Part shown: positions 17,105-25,806 of the stretch, piece after piece
Numbering within the stretch: position 1 is the stretch's first letter
How the letters are laid out: the number at the start of each line of letters is the position of its first letter
DNA from: Nocardioides jishulii
GTDB taxonomy: Bacteria > Actinomycetota > Actinomycetes > Propionibacteriales > Nocardioidaceae
DNA length: 64,000 bases
Direction: 5' to 3'
Assembly (NCBI RefSeq): GCF_006007965.1
Contig: NZ_CP040748.1
Span: forward strand, 806,001-870,000
Made by a program: the position numbers and the translations under genes
The notes under the pieces: model-generated
Seen by the model: only the letters and a program-made list of their open reading frames with translations
Database searches by the model: none
Told to the model about the DNA's origin: nothing

Positions 17105-17130
17105 GGAACACTGGCACGGTGTCGTTCGTT
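17105..17130 (+). promoter_or_regulatory. ECF-type (SigE-like) promoter upstream of sigE
   Basis: GGAAC at 17105-17109 and CGTT at 17127-17130 are separated by 17 bases, which matches the GGAAC-N16/17-CGTT consensus of stress ECF sigma factors. This suggests that SigE activates its own gene. The interval 16932-17255 otherwise shows no gene apart from this promoter. Confidence 0.75.
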
Positions 17131-17255
17131 GGGGTCAGGGAGAAGTTCTTGAGCGCCTCACAGGTACCTCTCAGTCCAGCGGCTTAGCCTCGATGCACGA
17201 TCAGGAGATCGACGTGTTCGGACGTTCGCCCCGCACGCCTCGACAGGAGGGGACC

Positions 17256-17846
17256 ATGGAGCCAGAAGTGGCCGAGAGCGTCCCGACGTGGGACGAGATC
17301 GTCACCAGGCACTCCCAGCGCGTCTTCCGTCTGGCCTACCGACTGACCGGCAACCGGCACGACGCCGAGGACCTCACCCAGGAGGTCTTCGTCCGCGTCT
17401 TCCGCAAGCTCGACACCTACACGCCCGGCACCTTCGAGGGCTGGTTGCACCGGGTGACCACGAACCTCTTCCTCGACCAGGCCCGCCGCAAGCAGCGCAT
17501 CCGCTTCGACGCGCTCTCGGACGAGCGGGCAGGTCGCCTCAGCTCCTCCGACCCCGACCCCGAGTCGGCCATGGCGGCGCAGACCTTCGACGACGACGTC
17601 GAGCGGGCGCTCGCCACGCTGCCGCCGGACTTCCGCGCGGCCGTCGTGCTCTGCGACGTCGAGGGCCTGACGTACGAGGAGATCGCCGAGATCATGGACG
17701 CCAAGCTCGGCACGGTGCGCTCGCGCATCCACCGTGGCCGCGCCATGCTGCGTACGGCTCTGGCCCACCGCGCGCCCACCGACGGACGGCAGCGCTACGC
17801 CGGCCCGGCCACGGGTGTGCTCCCCGCGCTGAGGGGTGCCCAGTGA
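17256..17846 (+). CDS. sigE: RNA polymerase sigma factor SigE (ECF)
   Basis: The 196-residue ECF sigma factor has region 2 ([27 protein letters not shown], about 22-48) and region 4 ([25 protein letters not shown] plus [14 protein letters not shown]). It directs polymerase to GGAAC/CGTT promoters during envelope and oxidative stress. The ATG at 17256 sits 6 bases after AGGAGGGG. A longer in-frame start at 17193 is possible. Neighbours in the order methyltransferase, sigE, anti-sigma, htrA match the mycobacterial sigE locus, which supports the assignment. The stop overlaps the anti-sigma start. Confidence 0.93.
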   Translation: MEPEVAESVPTWDEIVTRHSQRVFRLAYRLTGNRHDAEDLTQEVFVRVFRKLDTYTPGTFEGWLHRVTTNLFLDQARRKQRIRFDALSDERAGRLSSSDPDPESAMAAQTFDDDVERALATLPPDFRAAVVLCDVEGLTYEEIAEIMDAKLGTVRSRIHRGRAMLRTALAHRAPTDGRQRYAGPATGVLPALRGAQ

Positions 17847-18397
17847 TCGGCGGGCACCTCGGCACCAAGGTGAGTGCCCTGCTCGACGGGCACCTGTCGC
17901 CGGCCGAGGAGGAGCGCGCGTGGGAGCACGTCCACTCCTGCCACCCCTGCCGTGACGCCGTCGAGCGTGAGGGGTGGGTCAAGACCCGGCTCTCCCAGCT
18001 CGGTCCGTGCCCGAGCGCGTCGCGGGACTTCTCGGCGGCCCTGCGCGAGAGCCTGGTGGGCCCGGAGCTGACGGCCACCGCTGCGACCTACCCCGACGAG
18101 CTGCCCGAGATGGCTTCCGCCGGAGCCGGTGCCCTGCGTGCGCGCCACCTCGCGGCGCTGAGCGGCAGTGCGATCGGCATGGCGGTGCTGGGCGTCGTGG
18201 CCCTGGGTGCGGCGCCAGCCAACGCCCCGTCACTCGACCGCCGCGCGCCGACGACCAGCATCGTGCCGCCCTCCTCGTCGCCGACCGTTCGCCCGGTCTC
18301 CACCCCCGCGGCCAGGCCCACGGCGACTCCCACTTCGCCGGCCACGTCGACGTCCTCTGTGCGCCATTACGTGCTTCACGACACAATGGCCCCGTGA
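17843..18397 (+). CDS. rseA: Zinc-dependent anti-sigma factor (RseA-like)
   Basis: The 184-residue protein has an N-terminal zinc anti-sigma domain with the H-x3-C-x2-C pattern in HVHSCHPC at about residues 32-39. A hydrophobic helix follows at about 101-125, and then a Thr/Pro/Ser-rich C-terminal tail. This is the layout of a membrane-tethered anti-sigma that sequesters SigE and is released under stress. The GTG start overlaps the sigE stop, and its own stop overlaps the htrA start, so all three are translated together. The tail lies outside if the helix is inserted. Confidence 0.88.
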   Translation: MIGGHLGTKVSALLDGHLSPAEEERAWEHVHSCHPCRDAVEREGWVKTRLSQLGPCPSASRDFSAALRESLVGPELTATAATYPDELPEMASAGAGALRARHLAALSGSAIGMAVLGVVALGAAPANAPSLDRRAPTTSIVPPSSSPTVRPVSTPAARPTATPTSPATSTSSVRHYVLHDTMAP

Positions 18398-19833
18398 GCC
18401 ACGACCCCACCGCCTCGAACGAGCCCACGTCCCCGTCGTACGAGCAGCAGCCTGCTGCTGACCCGCGCCCGGACGGAGGCTCCGAGGAGTCCCCCGCCAC
18501 GACGCCTGACCAGGCCCCCGCGCCGATGCCTGAGCAGGCGGACGCCACGACGTACGAGCCGGTCGCGGCGACGACGCCTGAGTCGCCGTCGTCCGGGGAC
18601 GAACCCACGCTTCCGCTCCCGCCGTACGTCGCGCCGGCGACCTCGCCCTTCGCCCCGGAGCAGGGCGTCGTTGGGGCGCCGGGTCCTGCCCAGGGGCCGT
18701 TCGGACCCCCGACCGGCTTCCCGCCCGCCGCCCCCGTGGGCGGCCGCGCCCGTCGCCCGGCCGTGCCGGGGTGGACCTGGCCCGCCATGGCTGCGACTGC
18801 GCTCGTCCTCGGCCTCCTCGGGGGAGTGCTCGGGGCCGGGATCCAGGAGCGGATCGACACCTCCAACCTCGGTCTCGGGGCCACGAGCACCCGCACCGCC
18901 CCGCCGTTGGGCGAGGACAACGACTCCATCGCGGCAGTGGCCAACGAGCTGCTGCCCAGCACCGTGCAGGTGCTCGCCACGGGCACCGCCGCCGCGGGCA
19001 CCGGGTCGGGCTTCGTGCTCGACAGCGCCGGGCACGTGGTCACCAACAACCACGTCGTGGCCGGTGCCACCGGGAACGGCACCGTCGAGGTCGTCGACTC
19101 CAGCGGGAGTGTCTACGACGCCGAGGTCATCGGGCGCAGCAGCGTCTACGACCTGGCTGTGCTGAAGGTGGAGGGGGCCAAGGGCTTGCGCCCCGCCAGC
19201 CTCGGCTCCTCCGACGACCTGCTGGTGGGCGACGAGGTCGTCGCCTTCGGTGCCCCGCTGGGTCTCAGCCAGACGGTGACCGCCGGCATCGTCAGCGCCA
19301 AGAACCGTCCTGTCACCACCGGCGCGTCGAACGACGAGTCGTCCTTCATCAACGCCGTGCAGACCGACGCCGCGATCAACCCGGGCAACTCCGGCGGCCC
19401 GCTGGTCGACCTGCAGGGGCGTGTGGTCGGCGTCAACACCGCCATCGCCACCACCGGCGGCGTGGTGGCCGAGGCGGGCAACATCGGCGTCGGCTTCGCC
19501 ATCCCGATCGAGCAGGTCAAGGTCACCGCCGACCAGATCCTCCGCACCGGCAAGGCCCGCTACCCGGTGATCGGCGCCCGGGTCGACACGAGCAAGAACA
19601 ACAAGCTCGTGGGCGCCGTGATCGACGAGGTGCTGGCCAACTCGCCCGCCCAGAGCGCCGGGCTCGAGGACCGCGACCTCGTCCTGGCCGTCGACGGCGT
19701 GCGCGTGACCGACGGCATCTCGCTCATCGTGCGGATCCGGACGTTCCAGCCCGGTGACGAGGTGGAGTTCACGGTCCGTCGCGACGACCAGGAGCGCACC
19801 CTCACCATCACCCTCGGCTCCGAGGTCGGCTGA
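18394..19833 (+). CDS. htrA: HtrA/PepD-like serine protease with PDZ domain
   Basis: The 479-residue membrane-anchored trypsin-like protease (S1C) has a disordered acidic/Pro-rich N-terminus (1-110), one transmembrane helix (about 130-150), the protease domain and a C-terminal PDZ domain (about 385-479). The catalytic triad reads as His220 (in TNNHVV), Asp253 (in VYDLAVL) and Ser333 (in GNSGGPL). It would degrade or refold misfolded envelope proteins outside the cell. The GTG overlaps the anti-sigma stop. In mycobacteria tatB follows; here a hairpin and an unrelated regulator follow. Confidence 0.92.
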   Translation: MSHDPTASNEPTSPSYEQQPAADPRPDGGSEESPATTPDQAPAPMPEQADATTYEPVAATTPESPSSGDEPTLPLPPYVAPATSPFAPEQGVVGAPGPAQGPFGPPTGFPPAAPVGGRARRPAVPGWTWPAMAATALVLGLLGGVLGAGIQERIDTSNLGLGATSTRTAPPLGEDNDSIAAVANELLPSTVQVLATGTAAAGTGSGFVLDSAGHVVTNNHVVAGATGNGTVEVVDSSGSVYDAEVIGRSSVYDLAVLKVEGAKGLRPASLGSSDDLLVGDEVVAFGAPLGLSQTVTAGIVSAKNRPVTTGASNDESSFINAVQTDAAINPGNSGGPLVDLQGRVVGVNTAIATTGGVVAEAGNIGVGFAIPIEQVKVTADQILRTGKARYPVIGARVDTSKNNKLVGAVIDEVLANSPAQSAGLEDRDLVLAVDGVRVTDGISLIVRIRTFQPGDEVEFTVRRDDQERTLTITLGSEVG

Positions 19834-19852
19834 CCGCGCGCCGCGGCGGTCA
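19831..19852. terminator. Hairpin between htrA and the HTH gene
   Basis: TGACCGC (19831-19837) and GCGGTCA (19846-19852) form a perfect 7-base stem around a GC-rich loop that can pair further. The left arm includes the htrA stop codon. It lies between convergent genes and lacks a U-tract, so it may terminate both ways. Confidence 0.6.
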
Positions 19853-19860
19853 GGTCTGCG

Positions 19861-20109
19861 TCACAGCTCGGAGGCGCGCCCTGCCTCGGCCTCCACGAAC
19901 GGGTGGTCGTCCACGAACGCCTTGGTCTCGGTGTACATCTTCTCGATGAACGACTCGAGCTGGGTCGACTCGACGCGCCACTGGCCGCGTCCGCCGATCT
20001 TGATCGCGGGCAGCTCGCCTCGACGGACGAGTGCATACACCTGCGCGCTGGACGTGTTGAGGACCTCTGCCACGTCGGCCAACGTGAGGAATCGGGATGT
20101 GGCGCTCAT
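19861..20109 (-). CDS. BldC/excisionase-type helix-turn-helix protein
   Basis: The 82-residue protein carries a MerR/BldC-like helix-turn-helix: FLTLADVAEVLNTSSAQVYALVRRGELPAIKIGGRGQWRV at about residues 7-46. An acidic C-terminal helix follows. Small proteins of this kind include BldC and phage excisionases; the long-conserved chromosomal context and lack of integrase nearby favour a developmental or stress regulator. The start is ATG at 20109. It is convergent with htrA and divergent from the SAF-domain gene, whose promoter it may share. Confidence 0.85.
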   Translation of the reverse strand: MSATSRFLTLADVAEVLNTSSAQVYALVRRGELPAIKIGGRGQWRVESTQLESFIEKMYTETKAFVDDHPFVEAEAGRASEL

Positions 20110-20199
20110 TACTCCATCGTGCCACTGAATCGAGCAACCACAAGGGGTGAATCCGGCGGCTGTGGACAACCCCCGCCGCAAACGGTCGGACCCGCCAAG

Positions 20200-20859
20200 A
20201 TGTGGGTCGTGAAGATGGGCCTCGGACAGACAGAGATCAAGCCGGCCGTGCGCGGCAGCTCGCCGGGCTGGCGTGACGCGCGCCTGTGGACCGGGCTCGC
20301 CCTGATGGTGTGCTCGGTCGTCGTGGGCGCCAAGGTCGTGGGCTCGGCCGACGACTCCGTCGCCGCGTGGGCGCTGCGTGCCGACATGGCGCCCGGTGAC
20401 GTGGTCACCCCGGCCGACCTGGTGACCACGCGCGTGCGCTTCGAGGACGCGGAGGGAGCCGCGCGCTACTTCACCGTCGACGACACGCTGCCGGCGCAGC
20501 GCCACCTCGTACGCGCCGTGGGTGCCGGCGAGCTGCTGCCGCGCTCGGGCCTGGGCGAGAGCGACCCGGACACCTCGCGGGTGTCGGTGTCGGTGCCCAG
20601 CACCCAGCTTCCGCCCGACGTCGAGGCAGGCAGTCGGGTCGACCTGTGGGTCGCGCCGCAGAGCGCGGGTGACCGCGGCCGCGCCAGTCTCGCGGTGCGC
20701 GACGTCGTCGTGCTGGAGGCGCCCGGCGTCTCGGCGGAGCTGGTCGGCGCCGGTGGGGAGCGTCAGGTGGTGCTGGCCGTCCCCGACGACGGGACGGTCC
20801 TGGCCGAGGTGCTCACGGCCAGCGGCACCGGCCGGCTCATGATCGTCGGTCGGGGCTGA
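20200..20859 (+). CDS. SAF-domain protein, CpaB/RcpC-like pilus component
   Basis: The product (up to 219 residues) has a short basic N-terminus and one transmembrane helix (WTGLALMVCSVVVGAKVVG). A SAF domain follows, with ALRADMAPGDVVTPADLVTTRVRF and LPAQRHLVRAVGAGELLPRS. SAF domains occur in CpaB/RcpC and FlgA-type assembly proteins. The start is ambiguous: ATG 20200, GTG 20209 or ATG 20215, none with a good ribosome-binding site. The following CpaE-like gene starts one base after its stop, so this is a split-off part of the Tad machinery whose main operon lies 16 kb away. Confidence 0.78.
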   Translation: MWVVKMGLGQTEIKPAVRGSSPGWRDARLWTGLALMVCSVVVGAKVVGSADDSVAAWALRADMAPGDVVTPADLVTTRVRFEDAEGAARYFTVDDTLPAQRHLVRAVGAGELLPRSGLGESDPDTSRVSVSVPSTQLPPDVEAGSRVDLWVAPQSAGDRGRASLAVRDVVVLEAPGVSAELVGAGGERQVVLAVPDDGTVLAEVLTASGTGRLMIVGRG

Positions 20860-20860
20860 C

Positions 20861-22135
20861 GTGCGGTGCGTCCTCGTCCTCGCCTCGGGGGCCGCGTGGG
20901 AGTCCGAGGCGCTCGACCGGCTGCGGGAGAGCGCAGGCATCGTGGTGCTCAAGCGGTGCGTCGACGTCGACGACCTGCTCGCCAGCGCCGCGACGCAGCA
21001 GGCCGACGTGGCCGTGGTCTCCTCGGACGCCCCTGGCCTGGACGGCTCCACGGTGCAGACCCTGCGCCGTCACGGCGTCGGGGTCGTCGCCGTGACGGGA
21101 GCCCACCTGCGTGAGGATGCGGAGTCCCGCCTGGCTCGCGCGGGCATCCTGGCCACCGTGCCCGACACCGAGGTGACCTCCTTGCCGGCCACCCTGCTCG
21201 CGCTCGCCGACGCACAGGTCACGGTGCCCGCGCCCCGCGCAGGCACCCTGGCCACCGTGCCCGAGCAGCCGGACGCCGAGGCCCCGACGGGCCCCGTCCA
21301 GCCTGGTCGGGTCATCGTCGTCTGGGGTCCGGTCGGCGCCCCGGGAAGGACGACCACAGCCACGGCCATCGCGAGTGAGCTCGCCGCCCGTGGCCGCGCC
21401 ACCCTGCTGGTCGACGCCGACCCCCACGCCAGCGTCGCGCAGCACCTGGGCGTGCAGGACCAGGTCTCGGGCCTGCTCTCGGCTGCCCGCACCCCCTCGC
21501 CGGTGCAGGCCGAGCGTCTGGCCTCCGCGGCGCGCGCCGTGGGTGACCACCTGGCGGTCCTCACCGGTCTTCCGCGCCCCGAGCGTCAGGTGGAGATGCG
21601 CGACGGCGTCCTCGGCGAGATCGTGACCGAGCTGGCGCTGACCTGCGACGTGGTCGTCGACACCGGCTCCGAGCTGCTCGGGCCGCACGCCCTGCGCGAC
21701 GGTGCCGCGGGCATGACCCTCGAGGCGCTCGAGGTGGCCGACGAGGTGGTGGTCGTGGGCGCGGCCGACCCGGTGGGTCTGGCCCGCCTGGCCCGGGGCC
21801 TGGTGCAGCTGCGGGAGACGTGGGGCGAGACGCCGGTCCGGGTGGTGGTCAACCGGATGCGTTCCTCGCTCGGCTGGTCGCGCTCCGACGTGGCGTCGAT
21901 GGTGGAGGGTTTCGCCTCGGTCTCGTCGCTGCACTTCCTCCCCGACGACCGAGCCGCCGTCGACCGCGCGCTGGTCGCCGCCCGCAGCGTGGCGCAGGAG
22001 GAGGGCAGTGCGCTGGCAGGCGGCGTACGCGAGCTCGTCGACGCCCTGCATCCCGAGACCTGCCGCGTGACGACGAAGGCCGCGGGCTGGCCGCGGTTCA
22101 GGAGGCGAACAGCAGGAACAACCCGCCAGCCGTGA
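20861..22135 (+). CDS. CpaE-like MinD/ParA-type ATPase with altered P-loop
   Basis: The 424-residue protein has an N-terminal receiver-like region (1-110), a linker, and a MinD/ParA-like domain from about residue 148. The P-loop reads GPVGAPGRTTT (156-166): Arg163 occupies the place of the usual invariant lysine, and the deviant Walker lysine at the front is also missing. A DADPHAS motif follows. CpaE-type proteins localise Tad pilus assembly. The GTG start lies one base after the SAF gene. The 3' end overlaps the convergent membrane-protein gene by 38 bases. Whether it binds ATP is uncertain. Confidence 0.8.
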   Translation: MRCVLVLASGAAWESEALDRLRESAGIVVLKRCVDVDDLLASAATQQADVAVVSSDAPGLDGSTVQTLRRHGVGVVAVTGAHLREDAESRLARAGILATVPDTEVTSLPATLLALADAQVTVPAPRAGTLATVPEQPDAEAPTGPVQPGRVIVVWGPVGAPGRTTTATAIASELAARGRATLLVDADPHASVAQHLGVQDQVSGLLSAARTPSPVQAERLASAARAVGDHLAVLTGLPRPERQVEMRDGVLGEIVTELALTCDVVVDTGSELLGPHALRDGAAGMTLEALEVADEVVVVGAADPVGLARLARGLVQLRETWGETPVRVVVNRMRSSLGWSRSDVASMVEGFASVSSLHFLPDDRAAVDRALVAARSVAQEEGSALAGGVRELVDALHPETCRVTTKAAGWPRFRRRTAGTTRQP

Positions 22136-23420
22136 AGGCGACCATCGCCATGAGCAGCGACAGCTGCCCCGTGACCTGGTGCTGACGCGGGAGCAGGGTC
22201 ATGGCCCGGTCGTGCGAGGCCACCGCGCCGAGCACGTGACCGGTGACGACCGCGACCACCTTCATCACGGCCAGCGCCGTGGCCTGGTAGGCGATCGAGT
22301 GGTCGACCGCCCAGCCACCGGTGCCGAACCAGTCGTCGCCACGGGAGAGCGGGTCACTCATCTGGATCACCGTGGTCTGGCCGAGCACGACCAGGTAGGA
22401 GAAGTAGTGGGCGGTCATGTAGCCCACCACGATCGGCATCATCGCGTGGGCGTAACGCCTCGGCAGGTCGACACGTCGGACTCCGGCGGAGACCCCGGTT
22501 GCCATCGTGCCGAAGGTCAGGATCGCTCCTGCGAGCAGGACGAAGGCAGCGAGGGCCAGGTTGTTGAGCAGGGTCTGGTCGACGTCGTTGCCCTGGAGGA
22601 ACTGCACCCACGCCGGTGACTCGCGGAAGGAGTCGTACGCCGTGCTGCCCAGCAGGACCGCCATCACCGCGGCCAGGCCCGGGCTGGGCCGGGTCGAGGC
22701 GAGGTTGCGCAGGGGCGAGACGAGCACGAGCCGTCCGTCGTCGCGGCGACCCCAGACCGACAGCTTGGCCAGCAACGAGGAGTAGACCTCGAAGGGGTCG
22801 GCGGCGGCGAGGAAGCGGTTGCCGAAGACCAGGGCGCCGAGGACCATGACGACGGCGTAGACGGTGAGCCACAGCCTCAGCGTGCCGAGCGCGGTCTGTG
22901 ACGGCGAGACGAGCTCGAGCCAGACGAAGGCGTAGAGGCCGACGGCCGCGAGCCACACCCCGAGCTGGGCGGGGAAGGCGTACAGCCCGGTCTCGGGGTC
23001 GGTGCGCAGCACGGTCGAGAGGACGCGGTTGATCGCGCGGAAGGGGCTGAACGCCTTCCACACCGGACCGAGCAGGAGGCTGGCCGGGACGATGCCCACC
23101 CACAGCAGGACGTAGACCATGCCGAAGGCGGGATTGGTCTCCAGGTCCTGGCCCGCGACCAGCGCCAGCCCGAGGTAGGCCACGACCAGGAGGCCGACGA
23201 CGCCCAGCACCGCGCGGAAGACCGGTGAGTCGACCACCGACTGGAGTCGGGGCAGGGGGAGCGAGCGGTCCATCGACTCGAAGCGAGGGCTGCGCCACGC
23301 GACGGCGAGGACGATGAAGGAGATGATGAGCGCGGCGACGGCCCCCACGACCGCGAACTCCGCGGGAATGGGTAGGTCCTTCGCGCCGCCCAGGCCGTGG
23401 GCGGAGTACGTACCGTCCAC
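22098..23420 (-). CDS. Polytopic membrane protein, unknown (sometimes labelled fenitrothion hydrolase-like)
   Basis: The 440-residue protein has about ten hydrophobic helices, beginning with a short HGLGGAKDLPIP segment and a helix at about 21-42. Histidines in transmembrane helices (for example AHYFSYLVVLGQTT) could bind metal or haem, but no defined motif is seen. I recall similar actinobacterial proteins annotated fenitrothion hydrolase, a label not supported by any motif here. The GTG at 23420 follows the lipoprotein gene stop by one base, so they form a pair. The larger frame upstream is a shadow of the lipoprotein gene. Confidence 0.65.
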   Translation of the reverse strand: MDGTYSAHGLGGAKDLPIPAEFAVVGAVAALIISFIVLAVAWRSPRFESMDRSLPLPRLQSVVDSPVFRAVLGVVGLLVVAYLGLALVAGQDLETNPAFGMVYVLLWVGIVPASLLLGPVWKAFSPFRAINRVLSTVLRTDPETGLYAFPAQLGVWLAAVGLYAFVWLELVSPSQTALGTLRLWLTVYAVVMVLGALVFGNRFLAAADPFEVYSSLLAKLSVWGRRDDGRLVLVSPLRNLASTRPSPGLAAVMAVLLGSTAYDSFRESPAWVQFLQGNDVDQTLLNNLALAAFVLLAGAILTFGTMATGVSAGVRRVDLPRRYAHAMMPIVVGYMTAHYFSYLVVLGQTTVIQMSDPLSRGDDWFGTGGWAVDHSIAYQATALAVMKVVAVVTGHVLGAVASHDRAMTLLPRQHQVTGQLSLLMAMVAFTAGGLFLLFAS

Positions 23421-23421
23421 G

Positions 23422-23832
23422 TCAGCGGACTTCGAGCTGGAGGACGACCACGTCAGGGTCGTGGAGCTCCACCTCGGCGACCCCCGGCTGCTCCAGGGTG
23501 GCCTCGAACTCGGTCGTGCCCTCCGAGAACTCCCACTCCTGCTCGGGGTTGGTGTGCACGTGCAGCTCGCCGGCACGGTCGGCCTTGATCGTGACCGTGA
23601 ACGGCTCCCCGGCGGAGACCTCGACACGCTCACCCAGGGGGGAGACCTCGTCGTCGGTGATCGTGATGGCGATCGGTTCGGGGGAGGGGGAGTCGCTGGA
23701 GTCCCCGTCGTCCCCGTCGTCCGCACAGCCGGCCAGGGACAGGGCCGCGACCAGGGCCAGGGCGCTGAGTCGCGCGGCCGTTCGAGTGGCGGGACGAGTG
23801 GTGGTTCGGGCTCCAGCCACGCGGGCAGACAT
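23422..23832 (-). CDS. Cupredoxin-like lipoprotein
   Basis: The 136-residue protein has a basic N-terminus, a hydrophobic core and a lipobox LSLAGC, followed by a Ser/Asp/Gly linker, so it should be a lipid-anchored extracytoplasmic protein. The rest is a beta-rich domain with FTVTIKADRAGELHVHTNPE and VAEVELHDPDVVVLQLEV, which resembles cupredoxin-like folds. The HVH and a later His are candidate metal ligands, but no Cys or Met ligand is obvious. The ATG at 23832 is preceded by GGAGGAGC. It is translationally coupled to the downstream membrane protein and may deliver metal or substrate to it. Confidence 0.7.
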   Translation of the reverse strand: MSARVAGARTTTRPATRTAARLSALALVAALSLAGCADDGDDGDSSDSPSPEPIAITITDDEVSPLGERVEVSAGEPFTVTIKADRAGELHVHTNPEQEWEFSEGTTEFEATLEQPGVAEVELHDPDVVVLQLEVR

Positions 23833-23908
23833 CTGGGCGTTGCTCCTCCGGTCGGGATCTTTCTGCCAGAATCCCATGAAAGGCAAGCGCATGGACGGAA
23901 GGGCAGAC

Positions 23909-25435
23909 ATGAAGGAGCGGCTGCGGCCGCGAGACCTGGCCTTTCTGGCCACGGATTCGCCCACGACCCCCATGCACAACGCGACCCTCGAGGTCTTCGA
24001 GGGCGGGAGCGGGTTCGACCACGCCCGGGCCCTGGCGCTGGTCGAGGACCGCATCTCCTACGTGCCGCGCTACCGCCAACGGCTCCAGTACGTGCCCGGC
24101 CAGCTCGCGAACCCGGTGTGGGTCGACGACACCGAGTTCGACCTGACCTACCACGTGCGTCGCTCGGCCCTGCCGCGTCCGGGCACCATGGACCAGCTGC
24201 GCGAGCTGACCGCGCGCATCGTCTCCCGCCCGCTCGACCGCAGCCGCCCGCTGTGGGAGGTCTACGTGATCGAGGGGCTCGAGAAGGGCCGGATCGCGAT
24301 CCTGTCGAAGTCCCACCAGATCCTCGTGGACGGCGTCGAGACCGTCGACATCGGTCAGGTGGTCCTGGACGTCGACCCCGACCAGGGGCCCCTCGGCCTC
24401 GACGAGGAGTGGCGCCCCCGGCGTACGCCCACGCCGACGTCGTTGATCCTCGGCGCCATCACTGACAACCTTGAGTCCCCCCGCACCCTCGTCCAGACCG
24501 TACGCAGCGGCGCGGGCGCCGTCACTCGGCGTGCCGAGTCCGTGGTGACGCGCGTCGGGCAGGTGGCCGGCGTCCTCTCCGCGCGCCGCCCCGCGGTGGT
24601 CTCGCCGGTCAACGGCGAGCTGTCGCAGCAGCGGCGCATCGTCACGGTGGCCACCGACCTGGCCGACTACCGCACGATCCGCCGGGCGCACCAGACCACC
24701 GTCAACGACGTGGTCCTCGCCACCGTCACCGGCGCCCTGCGCGGGTGGCTGATGACGCGCGACGAGGCCCTCTACGGGATCAGGAAGCTCAAGGCGATCG
24801 TGCCGATGTCGGTCATCGACGACGAGCTCGAGGCCACCTCGCTCGGCACCCAGGTCATCGGTCACGAGGTCAACCTGCCGGTCGGCGAGGTCAGTCCGGT
24901 GGTCCGCCTGCTCCAGGTGAGCTACAGCTTCAACGGCCACCGTGAGACGGGCCGCGCGGTCGGTGCCCAGCGTCTGACCGGGATCGCGGGCTTCGCCCCG
25001 ACGACCTTCCACGCCCTGGGCTCCCGGGTGGCGGCCCGCGAGCTGCGGCGCGGCTTCCACGTGTCGGTGACCAACGTGCCGGGCCCGCAGTTCCCCCTCT
25101 ACGCGGCTGGCGCGCAGATGCTGGAGACCTATCCGATCCACCCCCTGCTGCCGGGCCACGCGCTCTCCATCGGGGTGACCTCCTACGACGGCCAGGTCTT
25201 CTACGGCATCACTGCCGACCGCAACCTGGTGCCCGACGCCGACATCCTGGGCCAGTGCGTGCTCGAGACGTTGGAGGAGCTCAAGGACACCGCCACGGAC
25301 GTACGCCCCCGGGCGCCGCGCGGTCGCAAGAAGGTCGCCCAGAAGCCGCAGAAGAAGACGCAGCAGAAGACGCAGAAGAAGGCGGCAGCGCCCCGGGACA
25401 CCTCGTCCGGCACGAAGAAGACGGAGAAGAAGTGA
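23909..25435 (+). CDS. WS/DGAT family acyltransferase (diacylglycerol O-acyltransferase-like)
   Basis: The 508-residue protein belongs to the wax ester synthase/DGAT family, which acylates diacylglycerol or fatty alcohols with acyl-CoA. The usual HHxxxDG motif is changed: the sequence is KSHQILVDGVE, so the first His is Ser while the second His and Asp-Gly remain. The WS/DGAT C-terminal domain includes NVPGPQFPLY. The C-terminus is a Lys/Gln-rich tail (about 470-508). The ATG at 23909 follows GGAAGGG by 6 bases and aligns with family starts; an ATG at 23891 is possible. The stop overlaps the next GTG. Actual substrate unknown. Confidence 0.85.
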   Translation: MKERLRPRDLAFLATDSPTTPMHNATLEVFEGGSGFDHARALALVEDRISYVPRYRQRLQYVPGQLANPVWVDDTEFDLTYHVRRSALPRPGTMDQLRELTARIVSRPLDRSRPLWEVYVIEGLEKGRIAILSKSHQILVDGVETVDIGQVVLDVDPDQGPLGLDEEWRPRRTPTPTSLILGAITDNLESPRTLVQTVRSGAGAVTRRAESVVTRVGQVAGVLSARRPAVVSPVNGELSQQRRIVTVATDLADYRTIRRAHQTTVNDVVLATVTGALRGWLMTRDEALYGIRKLKAIVPMSVIDDELEATSLGTQVIGHEVNLPVGEVSPVVRLLQVSYSFNGHRETGRAVGAQRLTGIAGFAPTTFHALGSRVAARELRRGFHVSVTNVPGPQFPLYAAGAQMLETYPIHPLLPGHALSIGVTSYDGQVFYGITADRNLVPDADILGQCVLETLEELKDTATDVRPRAPRGRKKVAQKPQKKTQQKTQKKAAAPRDTSSGTKKTEKK

Positions 25436-25797
25436 GCGTCCGGGTCTACCTGCCCACCACCCGCGCCGGCCTGGCGGCCCTCGTGACCGGCGACGGCTGG
25501 CAGGAGCGCCGGGTGAGCGAGGGCGCCGAGCCCGTCATCGCCGCGGGGGACTCGGAGGACGAGGAGTACTCGGCCCTGATGACCGCCGCCGATGCCTCCA
25601 CCGCGCTCTACGACGTCACCGGTGAGCCGGGACGTCGGCGCGTGGTCGTGGTCGCCGAGGTGGCCTCGGCGGACGCCCCGGTGACGCGCGACGACGTCGC
25701 CTCGGTGCACCTCGACACCGAGGACCGCACCCCGGACGCGGACCCCGACGACGACCTGGCGTGGTTCGCCCCCGAGGAGCTCACCCACCTGCTCTGA
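25432..25797 (+). CDS. DUF6912 family protein
   Basis: The 121-residue protein opens with a strand and TTRAGLAALVTGDGW, then an acidic stretch with an EYSALMTAADAS helix, a strand set (RRRVVVVAEV) and an acidic end with DLAWFAPEELTHLL. This matches the small actinobacterial DUF6912 family as I recall it; its function is unknown. The GTG start overlaps the WS/DGAT stop (GTGA), so it is co-translated. It is convergent with the DUF2505 gene 9 bases away. Confidence 0.75.
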   Translation: MSVRVYLPTTRAGLAALVTGDGWQERRVSEGAEPVIAAGDSEDEEYSALMTAADASTALYDVTGEPGRRRVVVVAEVASADAPVTRDDVASVHLDTEDRTPDADPDDDLAWFAPEELTHLL

Positions 25798-25806
25798 CGC
25801 GCAGGC

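Noticed and set aside
19861..20109. Phage excisionase indicating an integrated element
   Set aside because: No integrase, attachment repeat or phage gene nearby, and the surrounding genes are chromosomal; a BldC-like regulator fits better.
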